Below, one piece after another: positions 1 to 8,535 of a stretch of 27,439 nt of DNA. A program made the translations under genes and the position numbers. Below the pieces are notes generated by a model. It was not told where the DNA came from, searched no databases, and saw only the letters and a program-made list of their open reading frames with translations. The stretch is from positions 164,339-191,777 of the forward strand of contig JNVV01000073.1 in the NCBI GenBank assembly GCA_000733355.1, in the 5' to 3' direction. How positions within the stretch are numbered: the first letter of the stretch is position 1; each line of letters opens with the position of its first letter. Origin of the DNA: Falciphora oryzae. Its lineage: Eukaryota; Ascomycota; Sordariomycetes; Magnaporthales; Magnaporthaceae.

Positions 1-284
1 ACGCAATCCTTAGTGGCCCGTCGGTGGGAGAAACAAATCCCCTTCCCACCCTGTATTTTGCAGGTTGGCTAAGGCGTTGGAAAACAAATGGCCTACGGCA
101 GACCCTTCCCCGGCTTTTGATAGGCCCGGGTACTGGAAACGGCTCTCCAAAAGCCCTTCCTTTTTGCTCCGTTCGTTGAAGCCACCAGCTACTACACTAT
201 CGCTGGGCGGTAGTAACAGGGCCTAAAAAGCCCGCACACAGCCTATTTCCTCTTTCCTTTGCACCATTCACCTTTCCATTGTAC
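1..284. other. No gene seen; repeat-like sequence
   Basis: This stretch has no convincing reading frame. It is pyrimidine-rich in places and runs without an obvious boundary into the dispersed repeat that starts near 285. It may be a further, more diverged part of the same repeat, but no partner for it was found elsewhere in the window. Confidence 0.4.
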
Positions 285-690
285 CACCAGGACCAACAGT
301 AGGCTCGTTAGTCCCCCGCACACCCGGCTGGGCCCAGGGGGGCCCCGAGGACCTCCCCGCCCAAACCCGGCCTTACCCCCTTTTCCGGCATACTCGCCGG
401 CCGACCGCATCACTACCACCCGCAGCGCTTATAACGCCCTAGCATATATATACGCCCTTCCGCCGATTGCCCGCTTACTAACAAGGAGCGCCGGAACGCG
501 GCCCAACCTCCGTATGCCTTCGGGTTTAATTTGTTAGCCGCCTTGATAGCAGCACTATAGCCTGGTGTAAATAAGCTTAGGCAGCGCTAGCACGTCGTAT
601 GCCCCTTGGGAGGCAGGGACCGGTAGATCCCGATTTTCCGACGTTAAATAAACTCTCTCTCTCTCTCGTTCTCTCTCACGCCAAGAATTG
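285..690 (+). repeat. Dispersed repeat, copy 1 (inverted partner at 11862-12200)
   Basis: The segment around 430-655 matches the reverse complement of about 11885-12125. Shared blocks include CAGCACTATAGCCTGGTGTA, ATTGCCCGCTT/CAC/TAACAAGGAGCGCC and a run through CGTCGTATGCCC. Similarity weakens towards 285 and ends in a CT-rich tract near 655-690. Copy 1 carries more T where copy 2 carries C (for example TATAACGCCCTAGC against TACAACGCCCCGGC), as expected if copy 1 was hit harder by RIP. No coding potential is visible. It could be a solo LTR, a SINE or a MITE; the true ends cannot be fixed from two copies. Confidence 0.75.
653..682. repeat. CT microsatellite at the end of repeat copy 1
   Basis: A run of CT dinucleotides interrupted once by GTT. 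The inverted copy has a matching GA-rich end (about 11859-11885), so the tract belongs to the repeat. Confidence 0.7.
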
Positions 691-1107
691 GCTGCCTCTG
701 CTGCTGTTCGTGCTCTGCTCCGCCACACTTCTAGCGAATTGAAGCCAGCAAGAAAGTCATGAACGGGAAGCTTCCTCGGATGCATCTAGTGAGAGCAGTT
801 GGCAACTCGCGAGAATTCGAGCAAGAGGCTTCTTGCTTGGATAAATTTCACGGGCTGGAGTCTTCCTGTCTTTGACAGAATTATTGTCGAGAAAAAATGC
901 CCGAGGATATCCGAAATGGCGGCGGGTTGTTAGGATTGGGGAGCGCAATCCTGCGACTAACGTCCGCTATTCGTACATAAAACAGATTCACAAATACCCG
1001 AATACATCAAAAACATACATATCCAAAGCACATGCTACCGCGATCAACCAAGGAGTCGGCGCCTTCGAAAAAGGCCCTGATCCGTGCAACAAAAACCAAT
1101 CCCAGAC
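691..1107. other. 3' flank of the Trk gene, no gene seen
   Basis: This lies between repeat copy 1 and the stop codon of the minus-strand Trk gene. It should contain that gene's 3' untranslated region. Short overlapping frames on both strands show no recognisable protein. Confidence 0.5.
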
Positions 1108-3620
1108 TCAAATGTCGACGCTGACTTTGCGACTCGCAGAAATGCTCATGCGCCTGCGAATGCGGTGGTCCTCCTCCTCGTCCATGTGCAGCTGCTCACC
1201 GGGCAGCCTGACGGCCCGGTCCAGTGCGACGGGCAGGCCGCGGTGGCGGCCGCGCAGCATAACGAGGCAGAGCACCAGCTTGCTGCCCGCGTGCCAGCCG
1301 CCGCTGAAGCTGAAGCTGTCAAAGGGCACGCCGACGCTGATGCCGACGCAACCGTACGCCGACACGACCTCGAAGATGACGTTGAAGACGCTCCACGAGA
1401 TTGGGTCCGCCAGGTAGTGCGACGTTTCGATGGTCGCAATAACGAGCACCGCCAGCACGAGCCACCAGATGTCGTGCGCCAACTGCCCGTGGATCTGCTG
1501 CGAGATGAAGCTGATGCGCGACGGCGCCGCCGTCGCCTGCCGCCCGTCGGAGGCGCCGGCGCGGTTCGGCCACGCGCCCGGCCACGCGCCTACGCCGTGC
1601 CAGGGCGTAAAGGTCCGCCGCAGCGTGTGCCCAACGTCGAGCCCCGGGCGGTTCTTGCCCCAGGTCATGCTAGGCGTCGCGCCTTGGACCAGCAGGGGGT
1701 CGCCCAAGTTGGGCCAACCCATGCCCGCCTCGGGGTCCGAAAAGGCGGCCTCGTCGCCCGCGTAAATGCCTAAGCTCCGCTCCTCGTACACGTTCGAGTG
1801 ACGCATCGTAATCACCACGGGGTAGACGGAGACTGTTGGAGGTGGCGTTCATATTAGCCGGTCGGGCCGTTCAGTGGCAAGCAGAGAGGGTTAAAGCGGA
1901 CGGCTGGACTATTTTACTTACTGTACATCATAATGACATATAAAACTTGGAGGCCTATGTATAAACTGGCTGGAGGCACCACATAGAAGCCTCCCGAGCG
2001 AACGGCCAGTGCCTGGAAGAGACCGTCGAGAATCCTCGGGCCCAATGGGATGCTTTCAATGGCTGGGTTCCCAAGGTTTAGCAGCTCGAAAGCAACCCAG
2101 TCAATCGAGTTCAAAAGGATGACCATGAAGAGCAGCCACCAGTTAGGGCCAGACGGAAAAAGGTTGGTGTAAACTCGGCGAGGATACTTCAGGATGAACT
2201 CCAACGTCGCCTTCAAGTCGACAAACTCAGCATCGTCGGTCGTCGCCCTGAGCAGCTTTAGCCCAATCCAGATGATCAGACGCAAAAATATGGGATACGC
2301 CGTATTCCCGGCTAAAATCATTAAACCCATCGTGATTAAAACAAAGTAGGCTTGCTGGAAAGGGATCATATTGGCATCGAGTAGCGACATGCCGGAGTTG
2401 TTGAAGGCCGAAATACCATTGAAGACCCCAAGCCACCAGGGTTTGATGCCGTTGGCGACGGCGGGTTCGGGAAGGTTATTGCTGATCCAAGCGCCCAGAG
2501 CGAGGCACCCGAGGAGTTGCCATAGGACGAAGTAGACGGGGACGACCACTGCTAACACCTTGAGGGCACGGTACTCGCAGCCGCCAAGTTGGTCGCGCTC
2601 CTCGCTGCTAAGGTTATGGAACTGGCCGTTTCGGAGGCCTGGAGTGTTATCTAAAAACTCGCGCAAACTCCTGGGCTGGGCGCTGTGGTCCTTCTCCGCT
2701 GGCGGGACGGGAACCGCGGTCGTCCTGGGTACAGGCCTCCTTCGCAAAGGCGCATCATGTACTCCATCTGCAAACATTATGCGCCCGCTTTCGGCGTTCC
2801 GGGTAGACGCTGCGTCCGGAGAACCCAGCTGGGGGCTCACAGGTTCGGGCAGAGACGTTGCCACGTCGACGGGGTCTTTAGCCCCAGGTAGAGGTGTAGC
2901 TGCGTCAACGGAGTCCCCTGTTGCGGGCAGGGGCGGTTTAGCCAGGTCGCTGTGAGACCCTGTTTCGGCCGGGGGCACGGCCAGAACAACGGAACCTCCG
3001 CTTGCGCGTCCCGGAGGGGGATCCCGAAAGCCGGGTGACGGCAACCCGGGCCCCTCATCGCAGCCGGCCGACGTAATGCCCAGGCCACTGGGACGTTTGC
3101 TTGTGCGTTCTGCAGGCTGGACTCCGGAGCTCGGGGGGCGCGGTTCGGAGCGGGCCGACCGGGGTCTGGCCTGGGACACGAGGCGGCGCAGGGCGACACG
3201 GGGGGACGCGGCGCTCAGCGACCTCTTGGCGCGTGCGGCAGTCACAATATCGTCGAAGCGCTTCTCAAACGCGTGCTTGCGCGCTAGCACCGTCCAGATT
3301 GAGACCCAGATGGAGCTGCCAAATATGATGAGGAGAAACAGCATGACCTGCTGCCACGTGTTGAGCTGGCTTAGGTTGACCGTGTTCAGGCCGGCTTCTG
3401 ACATGGCCGACACGACGAGGAAGAGGCTGTCGACGTAGCTGACCCGGAACTTTTGGCTCGAGGAGCCCCAGAAGACGAGGGAGGCGACAAAACACACGCC
3501 GACGAAGTAGGCATAGTGACAGGTAATGAATGTCAAAGGGGGTAACAGTCTCTTGGCTCGACCGATGATTTTGGAACATACGGGGCCGCGTTTGGCAGTG
3601 AAGACATTCCGAAGGCGCAT
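1108..3620 (-). CDS. Trk-type potassium transporter (TrkH/HKT superfamily)
   Basis: Predicted plasma-membrane K+ uptake transporter of the fungal Trk1/Trk2 type, about 807 residues in two exons. The intron is 1833-1921 on the minus strand, with donor GTAAGT, a CTAAT branch-like site and acceptor CAACAG. Splicing joins ...YVIMMY to ISVYPVVITM, as in the family. The four P-loop segments are visible: AGLNT (residues about 76-80), FNNSGMS (406-412), VRSGGFYVV (540-548) and the second-exon motif AYGCVGISVG. The conserved GNTAYPIFLR follows the second. Residues about 138-338 form the long hydrophilic, Pro/Ser-rich cytoplasmic loop typical of fungal Trk. The C-terminus carries LVLCLVMLRGRHRGLP and an acidic-then-basic tail. 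The frame is open upstream to a GTG at 3701, but the first ATG is near 3620, so that start was chosen. Paralogue identity (Trk1 or Trk2) cannot be decided. Confidence 0.93.
1833..1921 (-). other. Intron of the Trk gene
   Basis: An 89-nt spliceosomal intron on the minus strand with donor GTAAGT, internal CTAAT and acceptor CAACAG. Removing it restores one reading frame across a conserved family motif. Left unspliced, the first exon would end in a stop four residues later. Confidence 0.93.
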
Positions 3621-4079
3621 ATCTCGGCGCGAGAAAGACGAAATCACTTTGGCGGGGAGACGAGCCGGAGAATGGAGGTCAGATGCTGTTTTACACGGCA
3701 CGGGGTTGGGACAAGTGGCGAAACCTACAAAGTGCTAGTTTCGAGATCAAGAGGGGCAAAACGGCAAGCGCTTTCGGATGGAGATACAAACAGAGGGGGA
3801 GAGACACGTACGGCGTTGCGAAACATTTGGCGCGCAGTCGAAGGGATTTGGCCCCGTCAGCATCAATGCGACGCTGCGAGACATTTGGCGCGCGGTCCGA
3901 GGTGGCGCGTGGCGCAGTCGAAAGGATTTAGCCCCGTCAGCATCCGTACTAAAACTTGGACTGCCGCCTACTTTTCGGTACCTACCGATGCAGTGGATGC
4001 GCGGTCGGCAGCCCCTGGCTGCCTGCTCGTCTCCTTCATCCAGCCTCGTCTTGTGGAAAAATGTCTCCTTTCTATTCCT
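3621..4079. other. Trk upstream region, no separate gene
   Basis: This lies between the Trk start (minus) and the 3' end of the cysteine-rich gene (minus), so it should hold the Trk promoter and 5' leader. The main structure is the imperfect direct repeat described separately. Plus-strand frames through here are antisense or low-complexity and match no known family. Confidence 0.5.
3816..3946. repeat. Imperfect tandem direct repeat upstream of Trk
   Basis: Two units at about 3816-3864 and 3875-3946 share TGCGA(A/G)ACATTTGGCGCGC, then CAGTCGAA(G/A)GGATTT(G/A)G and CCCCGTCAGCATC. The second unit has an extra block of about 20 bases (GTCCGAGGTGGCGCGTGGCG) in its middle. The repeat lies roughly 200-330 bases upstream of the Trk start codon, so it could be regulatory, or a remnant of slippage. 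Confidence 0.8.
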
Positions 4080-4607
4080 TTACTTTTCTGGTTCCCAACC
4101 TGTAAATTTCTTACCTGTCGCGGTGCTGTTCTCTTTGCTGCTCGACGAGCTTTCCTTGGGCGGGCTCCGTGTTAAAGGTGTGCTCGGGGGCGGATTCGGG
4201 ACTGGGGTCGGATTTGGCGCTCGGTGGGCGGAAGTGGCCGTGCTCATCAACGCCGACCCGATGATCAGCAGAACGGTGGAGCAGGCCGGGCTGGAGCCGC
4301 CACATGTTATTGAATGGAGCCTTGGGTTGCTCCCGCCGCAGCCGGCGGAGCAGCTGCCCTTGTCGAAGCACTTGACGACCATGCCGCAGTCGGACAGCTT
4401 CTTGTCGCCGTCGCAGAATCCCCAGAGCCCATTGGGGACGTCGGCGCGACAGTGCCAGCCGCCGACGCCCTCCCGGGCCATGTTGTTCCGGGTGTAGCCG
4501 TCCGAGTCGGTGCTCGGCACGGGCGTCGGGCCGGGCGCTGGCCGTCGCCGGCCTGTATGGGGCCTCTCTGCGGCGACGCGAGTGGCGCGCGGGCCCAGGA
4601 ACGCCAT
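4080..4607 (-). CDS. Cysteine-rich protein with an eight-Cys extracellular-type domain
   Basis: A 175-residue reading frame starting at an ATG in good context (CGACCATGG). Its core (residues about 47-110) runs GWHC, GLWGFC, SDCGMVVKC, GSCSAGC, ITC and PACSTVLL, giving eight cysteines. From memory of the family, this matches a widespread uncharacterised fungal domain with the pattern W.C...GLWGFC...DCG...C.D..SC..GC, usually found outside the cell ahead of a membrane helix. After it comes a Pro/Ser/Thr-rich stretch, as in a wall-spanning linker. Two things are odd. No signal peptide is visible, so an upstream exon may be missing. A consensus-like donor (CAG|GTAAGA, near 4115) lies close to the stop, so a 3' exon with a membrane segment may also be missed. 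The gene model is less certain than the domain. Confidence 0.6.
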   Translation of the reverse strand: MAFLGPRATRVAAERPHTGRRRPAPGPTPVPSTDSDGYTRNNMAREGVGGWHCRADVPNGLWGFCDGDKKLSDCGMVVKCFDKGSCSAGCGGSNPRLHSITCGGSSPACSTVLLIIGSALMSTATSAHRAPNPTPVPNPPPSTPLTRSPPKESSSSSKENSTATGKKFTGWEPEK

Positions 4608-5425
4608 GGTCGCGGGCGGGAACTGTGGGTGATAAGCCCTAAGCACGGCGCCACGTCTTCATGTTGTCTTCACCCAGATACGGTCGCCAGCGCTTCCTGG
4701 GTCGCATTCGCGCGTCCGAGAATGTGCAATATCCTTTGTTTCCTCCCTCTTTTTTCGTGGCGCAACACAAGTTCCATGCGTCTGGCCAGGCGACTCGTCC
4801 ATTATGCAGGATCAGGCTTGTGGCCAAACACCGTTGGGGTACCTACACCCAAGGCGAGGAAGTGTCGGGTACCGGCCCAGAGTTGGCGCGGTTTGGCGCT
4901 TAGCACCTGCTAGGTAGGTAGTGTTGGACAGCGACCAGGGTTGCCTGTCAAGCCGTGGTTTTGCGGCTTCAACACCGCACGTGCCTGCCTCCACCATATC
5001 AATAACCCCAGCCACCGACGGTGGTACCTAGAAACCGGCAACCACCAGACGCTAAGGGCAGGACTTCTATCAGTGCAATGGATCAAATACGCCCCCCATT
5101 TTTAGCCCGGCCTAAATGGTGAGATCACGGCTTCCCTGAGCCCTTCGGACCAGTCCGTTCAGCCAAGTCGAGGTTAGCAACAATTCACGCGGCCACCCAA
5201 AACTGCCGTTGATACCTCCCTACCTGTAGGTACCCAGCCACCGTGGTCAGACACGCAACCCATGGGGACGAAGATACCATCATCAGCCATGCAGGATCTT
5301 GGGTGACACAGGGGAGGCCGCAAAGGCCGAACAGTCGGTACAACAAAAGATTCTTGGGGCCAGTCGGATAATAATGTCTGAATACAGCCTGGGCAAAACG
5401 TTTGCCGATAATTTCGGAACCTCCT
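4608..5425. other. Intergenic: promoter of the Cys-rich gene and 3' flank of GT61
   Basis: About 0.8 kb between two minus-strand genes. A short minus-strand ATG frame (MKTWRRA, then stop) lies just upstream of the Cys-rich start and could be a small upstream ORF or part of an unrecognised exon. No repeats or longer recognisable frames were seen. Confidence 0.45.
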
Positions 5426-7030
5426 CTAGCGATACCTCTTATTGCGCTGGTTCCGTACGGCCGCGTCCACCCAGCCGAGGAAGTCCTCCTCTATCAGATA
5501 CGCATATTCACGAGACTGCCAGTGCTCGTCGTCCGCCCCCGCCTGCCAGCCGGCGGGGAGCGGGGTGCCGTGCACTATGTGCTCGTAGTCTGGCGCCTCG
5601 AGGCAGTCGGCCTCGAAGTGGGCGATGCCGCGCATGCGGGTGATGGACCGGAACTTGCGCACCGACCTGGACGTGATCTCGACCACGGCCGCGTCCGGGG
5701 GCAGGAAGAAAAGGTGCATCATGCCCGCGCCGTGGTGGCCGATAAAAACGTCGGTATCAACGGCCAGCTCGACCTGCTCGCGCAAGCTAAGCTTGGCGAA
5801 ATCGACGACGTTGACTTTGGAGTTTGGGTATCTCTCGCGCACTTTGGCCATCAGGTTGTCTGCGTCGTAGAGTTTGCGGTTGTGCGTGCGGTTTACCAGC
5901 GTAATGACGGGGTCGAGGCTGGGCACCGCGGTGGAGGCCCGAGGAGAAACGTTGAGGTGGCGGAAAACACGCGTCCGGAACGCGTTGATCATAAACTGCT
6001 CCTGGCAGGGCTCGTGGTAGACATTCTCGGTTAGGGCTGCCCAGAACGGGCTGCTGGAGCCAGCCAGCGGGATGAGGACGTTGCCGTAGCAGCCGCCAGC
6101 AAAAAGCGTCGATATTTTGCCTGGCTCCTGGCCGTTCAACATCTTCCACCAGTCGTCAAGCGGATCCGTGCCGAGGTTGTCGTCGTAAACGATGCGCATC
6201 GATTCGACATCCTCTTTGGTCATCCACGGCTTGCCGGTGGTCGGGTTCCTGGCGACCTGCATCGCGTCCAACGTGATCATGGCCTGCCAAAGGCCCATGA
6301 GCTTGTGCCAAAAATTTGGCGTATCCTCTCGACGGATGACGTAGAGCCACCCCCCATCATTTGTGTTCTTGTCACAGCCCGGGACGGACGCGCCAAAGTC
6401 CCAATTCGCCTGGAACTCGCCACCAACACCACTGCCCCCCCAGTATACGTCGAGGTCGGCGAGGTTCGGAACGCCCTTGATGTCGGTCGAGGGGTCGGTC
6501 GGGTTGGGCTCGGGCTTGGGCTTGGTGTCGTCTCCGGTGGGCGACGACAGGCTCGCGAACTCGGCGGCAAAGTCGCGGGCGTTGCAGTGCGCCTTGAAGT
6601 GCTTCTCGCTGCTCGGGTCGAAGGAAACGCCCTTGGCGATGCAGATGGGGTCGCCCCTCTCGTGGCTCCACATGGACGCCCACGGGAAGGGCAGCCTCGG
6701 GGCTGAGAAGCAGTGCAAGGAACTGGACGAGGAGGACTCGCAGTAAGGGTGCTGGTGGTTTTCGATGTGTTTGAAGTAGCCAGGGCCGAACATGCGGTCG
6801 CACATCTCCTGGTCATCGCTGCGATCGTAATCGCTCGGGAAACGCACGGGCTCCGGGGACGGCGCCGACGCTGGCGCGGGCGTGACGGCATCTGGCAGCC
6901 TCGATCTCCATGGCAAGGAGTCCTTGTTGGACAGATGCCAGTACCAAATCGGAGTGGTGACAATTACCGCTGCGGCCAAGACGTACAGCGCAAGGACGGG
7001 CCGCTGCCTGCTGTTGCCATAAATCGACAT
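5426..7030 (-). CDS. GT61-family glycosyltransferase (EOGT/DUF563-like), type II membrane protein
   Basis: Predicted Golgi/ER glycosyltransferase of 534 residues. The ATG at 7030 (MSIYGNSRQRPV) was chosen because a membrane anchor of about 20 residues follows directly (residues 11-30: LALYVLAAAVIVTTPIWYW); the frame is open further upstream but carries no such logic. A Pro/Ser-rich stem follows (45-70), then the lumenal domain. GT61-type landmarks are FWHKLMGLWQ (240-249), CYGNVLIPLAGSSSPFW (314-330), VITLVNRT (375-382) and the hallmark VFIGHHGAGMMHLFFLP (428-444). Characterised members transfer GlcNAc or xylose; the donor and acceptor of this copy cannot be read from sequence. A second, broken GT61-like gene lies at about 11240-11860. 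The gene is divergent from the pepsin-like gene across a 1.5 kb gap. Confidence 0.88.
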   Translation of the reverse strand: MSIYGNSRQRPVLALYVLAAAVIVTTPIWYWHLSNKDSLPWRSRLPDAVTPAPASAPSPEPVRFPSDYDRSDDQEMCDRMFGPGYFKHIENHQHPYCESSSSSSLHCFSAPRLPFPWASMWSHERGDPICIAKGVSFDPSSEKHFKAHCNARDFAAEFASLSSPTGDDTKPKPEPNPTDPSTDIKGVPNLADLDVYWGGSGVGGEFQANWDFGASVPGCDKNTNDGGWLYVIRREDTPNFWHKLMGLWQAMITLDAMQVARNPTTGKPWMTKEDVESMRIVYDDNLGTDPLDDWWKMLNGQEPGKISTLFAGGCYGNVLIPLAGSSSPFWAALTENVYHEPCQEQFMINAFRTRVFRHLNVSPRASTAVPSLDPVITLVNRTHNRKLYDADNLMAKVRERYPNSKVNVVDFAKLSLREQVELAVDTDVFIGHHGAGMMHLFFLPPDAAVVEITSRSVRKFRSITRMRGIAHFEADCLEAPDYEHIVHGTPLPAGWQAGADDEHWQSREYAYLIEEDFLGWVDAAVRNQRNKRYR

Positions 7031-8535
7031 GATGACCCAAAGAGAATGCCACGGAATGCGACGTGAGGGACAAAAGAGACAGACCGACGAGGGAAGAGGA
7101 ATTGGGTTGACGCTGTAGAAAACGGCCCAGGTCGGTCGCGTGGATGGACAGGTGCGCGAAGGGCGGGTCGATTCGCTCAAGCATTGTGAATGGTGAACAT
7201 GGATCACAAACATGGGAAGAACCAACAGGCAAGCAGCATTCGCGCCCAGACGGGCGAACAAGGGAGCGGAGACATGGTCGCTAAGCTAGGGAGGGCTTGG
7301 GTGGACCTATCAGATTTCTCTGAGTGGAGGGGCGCGGGCGCTTGCTGAAGAGGCGCGATTGTGAATGGCTGGACGGCCACCACCCCATGTCCGCGATGCC
7401 CGCGGGGGGTTTTTGTGCTGGCTGGCATGGCCCAGGCCTCCCACGGGCGCGCAAGAGTCCAAGGTCGTGCATCAGAGAATAAGAAGAAGAAGAAGCTCAA
7501 ACATGATACTTCTAACAAGGCTGAAAGCCGGGTCTTTCCATCCGGGACGAACCGACGGCGATAGTCATCGTCGTCGGGTTTGCATTTTACCGTCGTTTAA
7601 AATCAGGCGTACCCCTGCTGCCCAGGATTCCGACAAAAATGGGAGGGTCCACATTGGACGGAGGATAATCCCGTCATCTCGCACCAAAATAAGCCCTGCA
7701 GCCCACGATTCGCTCAGTGGACGGGATGGAGATCTCTGGTATGGTGCCCAGGCCCAGGCCGTATTCCCCGCTGCGGCGGCTAGCCGCAGGGGGGGAAAGC
7801 ACCAGGAACGGATGAAAGAAGGAAGAAAAAAATGGTCGGGTCCAGATGGTCAAGCAGCTAAAATTAGCGACCCCGCCAACCCACCCCAGCGACGTTGGAT
7901 CCGATCCAATGGCGTTTATACTCCAAATCATTGCATCGCGGGCTCAGCACATTTGCTTCGATCTTGATTGGCGCGCTGCAGGTTGAGGTTGGCCATTTCC
8001 CCCTGTATTTGTGCCGGTTGCATCGCAAGCCCTCCCCCGGGTGCTCGCCCCATTGGGAAGAAACGCATAGCCGGTTTTTGGATGGCTCATTAGCCCGTGG
8101 CCGGCTGGAGGCCCCGACAAAGGATTCCCATGGCCACCTCCCCTCCACAGTCGTCGGCAGGGGTGAGAGCGCGTGATTCGCTCATGCTACCGCGAGCCGG
8201 GGGAGGAGGCTGTTGGTTCTGTCTGTAACCAAGCCTGCTTTCGGTAGGTGGATGCCCTACCGCCGCTGGAAGAGGGCCTTGGGTCCTTGGGTCGCTGTCG
8301 GTGTAGCCCGTCTCGCCTGACACCCAGCCTGCCTCCACATATCGTCTGTGTCTCGTCTATATTTCCTATGCCTGCCTTGTCTGTTCCCCTCCCCTCTCTT
8401 CCCCTCTCCTTCTCGAACACACGGGCTGCTGCCAGATCGGTTTCCCACTTCCGCTCGTTGAACGCTCGTGTTGATCGTCGAGCCAAGACCACATGACATC
8501 TTAATCATCACCCATTCCCTCCCGTCGTTTGCGCA
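7031..8535. other. Divergent intergenic region (GT61 / pepsin-like gene)
   Basis: About 1.5 kb between the divergent GT61 (minus) and pepsin-like (plus) start codons, expected to hold both promoters. It contains a GAA-rich tract near 7478-7496 and a long pyrimidine tract before the plus-strand gene. Open frames on both strands (for example 7365-7967) are basic, low in structure and match nothing I know, so they are treated as non-coding. Confidence 0.55.
8368..8416 (+). promoter_or_regulatory. CT-rich promoter tract upstream of the pepsin-like gene
   Basis: Near-continuous pyrimidines (CCCCTCCCCTCTCTTCCCC and flanks) about 120-170 bases before the ATG at 8536. CT boxes of this kind commonly sit just before transcription starts in filamentous fungi. 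The assignment rests on position and composition only. Confidence 0.5.

Noticed and set aside
1084..1773. Long plus-strand frame opposite the Trk C-terminus
   Set aside because: It is antisense to a well-supported Trk exon, is arginine- and alanine-rich as expected of the reverse of GC-rich coding DNA, and has no motif.
3778..4497. 239-codon plus-strand frame
   Set aside because: It runs antisense to the eight-cysteine domain and through the direct repeat; no family was recognised.
7365..7967. 200-codon frame in the divergent intergenic region
   Set aside because: Basic and low-complexity, with no known motif or conserved-looking block; more likely promoter sequence.
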